DNA of 64,000 bases, taken from contig CM022672.1 of NCBI GenBank assembly GCA_012295275.1, positions 30,171,059-30,235,058 of the forward strand. Reading direction: 5' to 3'. The DNA comes from Chrysomallon squamiferum. Lineage: Eukaryota > Mollusca > Gastropoda > Neomphalida > Peltospiridae. Positions 63,701-64,000 of the stretch are shown here, one piece after another. The first letter of the stretch is position 1. Each line of letters opens with the position of its first letter. Under the pieces are notes generated by a model. It was not told where the DNA came from, made no database searches, and worked only from the letters and a program-made list of their open reading frames with translations. The position numbers and the translations under genes are program-made.

Positions 63701-64000
63701 TAAATAAATAAACATTATCAACAACAGGCAGGTTTGTTTTGGGGGGGGTAAAATTTCATTAGTCAAATGGTATGTGAAATGTAGGATTAGGTTTAGCCAA
63801 CTTTAGATCTAATGTTAAGATAATAAAAATTCATATTTAAAGGAATTCAGTAACACTGAAACTGTCAGAAGTGATCCAAATATATTTATATATTATTTTA
63901 TATCACAATATTATTATTATATATTAATATCGGTATTAAAATTTAAATTAATTTAAATATAATGTAAAAATTAAATAAAAATAATTTTTAAAACATCCTG
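63498..64000. other. Right edge: DDX56 intron sequence
   Basis: This lies upstream of the first visible DDX56 exon and should be intron. It contains a poly-T run and an (AAT)n tract at about 63605-63712 and A/T-rich sequence. I could not find the expected small 5' exon encoding the DDX56 N-terminus. Confidence 0.55.

Overview
This is a eukaryotic, A+T-rich nuclear window from an invertebrate animal. Every recognisable gene is split by short GT-AG introns (mostly 0.2-1.7 kb), the gene families are metazoan, and microsatellites, minisatellites and decayed transposons fill introns and gaps. The repeat-rich, intron-dense style and the presence of a SLIMP-like protein would suit a lophotrochozoan such as a mollusc, but nothing here fixes the species. 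There is no bacterial or viral operon, CRISPR array, rRNA or canonical tRNA gene.

Layout: 1-2272 is a broken Ty3/gypsy retrotransposon (RT, RNase H, integrase) fused to a LINE 3' fragment. 4706-13369 (+) is a TTF1-like Myb-repeat protein in ten coding exons. 17850-25861 (-) is a RING finger plus bromodomain protein with a giant central exon. 27314-37421 (+) is a 17-exon mitochondrial seryl-tRNA-synthetase-like protein that has lost the class II catalytic signature residues (SLIMP-like). 38139-44492 (-) is TRMT1L in 8 exons. 44947-48506 (+) is BCCIP in 7 exons, head-to-head with TRMT1L across 454 bp. 53272-63497 (-) is the nucleolar DEAD-box helicase DDX56 in 15 exons, whose first exon lies beyond the right edge.

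Functional theme: by family knowledge, TTF1 (Pol I termination), DDX56 (60S assembly), BCCIP (reported link to 60S/eIF6) and TRMT1L (nucleolar tRNA methyltransferase family) all touch ribosome or RNA metabolism, and SLIMP acts in mitochondria. Whether this clustering means anything is open. Genes alternate in orientation as convergent and divergent pairs, giving two candidate bidirectional promoters (25862-27313 and 44493-44946).

Most unusual: DDX56 carries two separate minisatellites that each begin at a genuine exon end and re-copy the 5' splice site into the intron. One is a 96-bp unit, six copies, open in frame with the exon, each keeping a GTGAGT donor. The other is a 28-bp unit, about twenty copies, roughly half with the donor GT changed to AT. 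Two genes (TTF1-like and RING-bromodomain) each show exactly one surplus nucleotide that prevents their exon frames joining, while the four other gene models join in frame at all splice sites.
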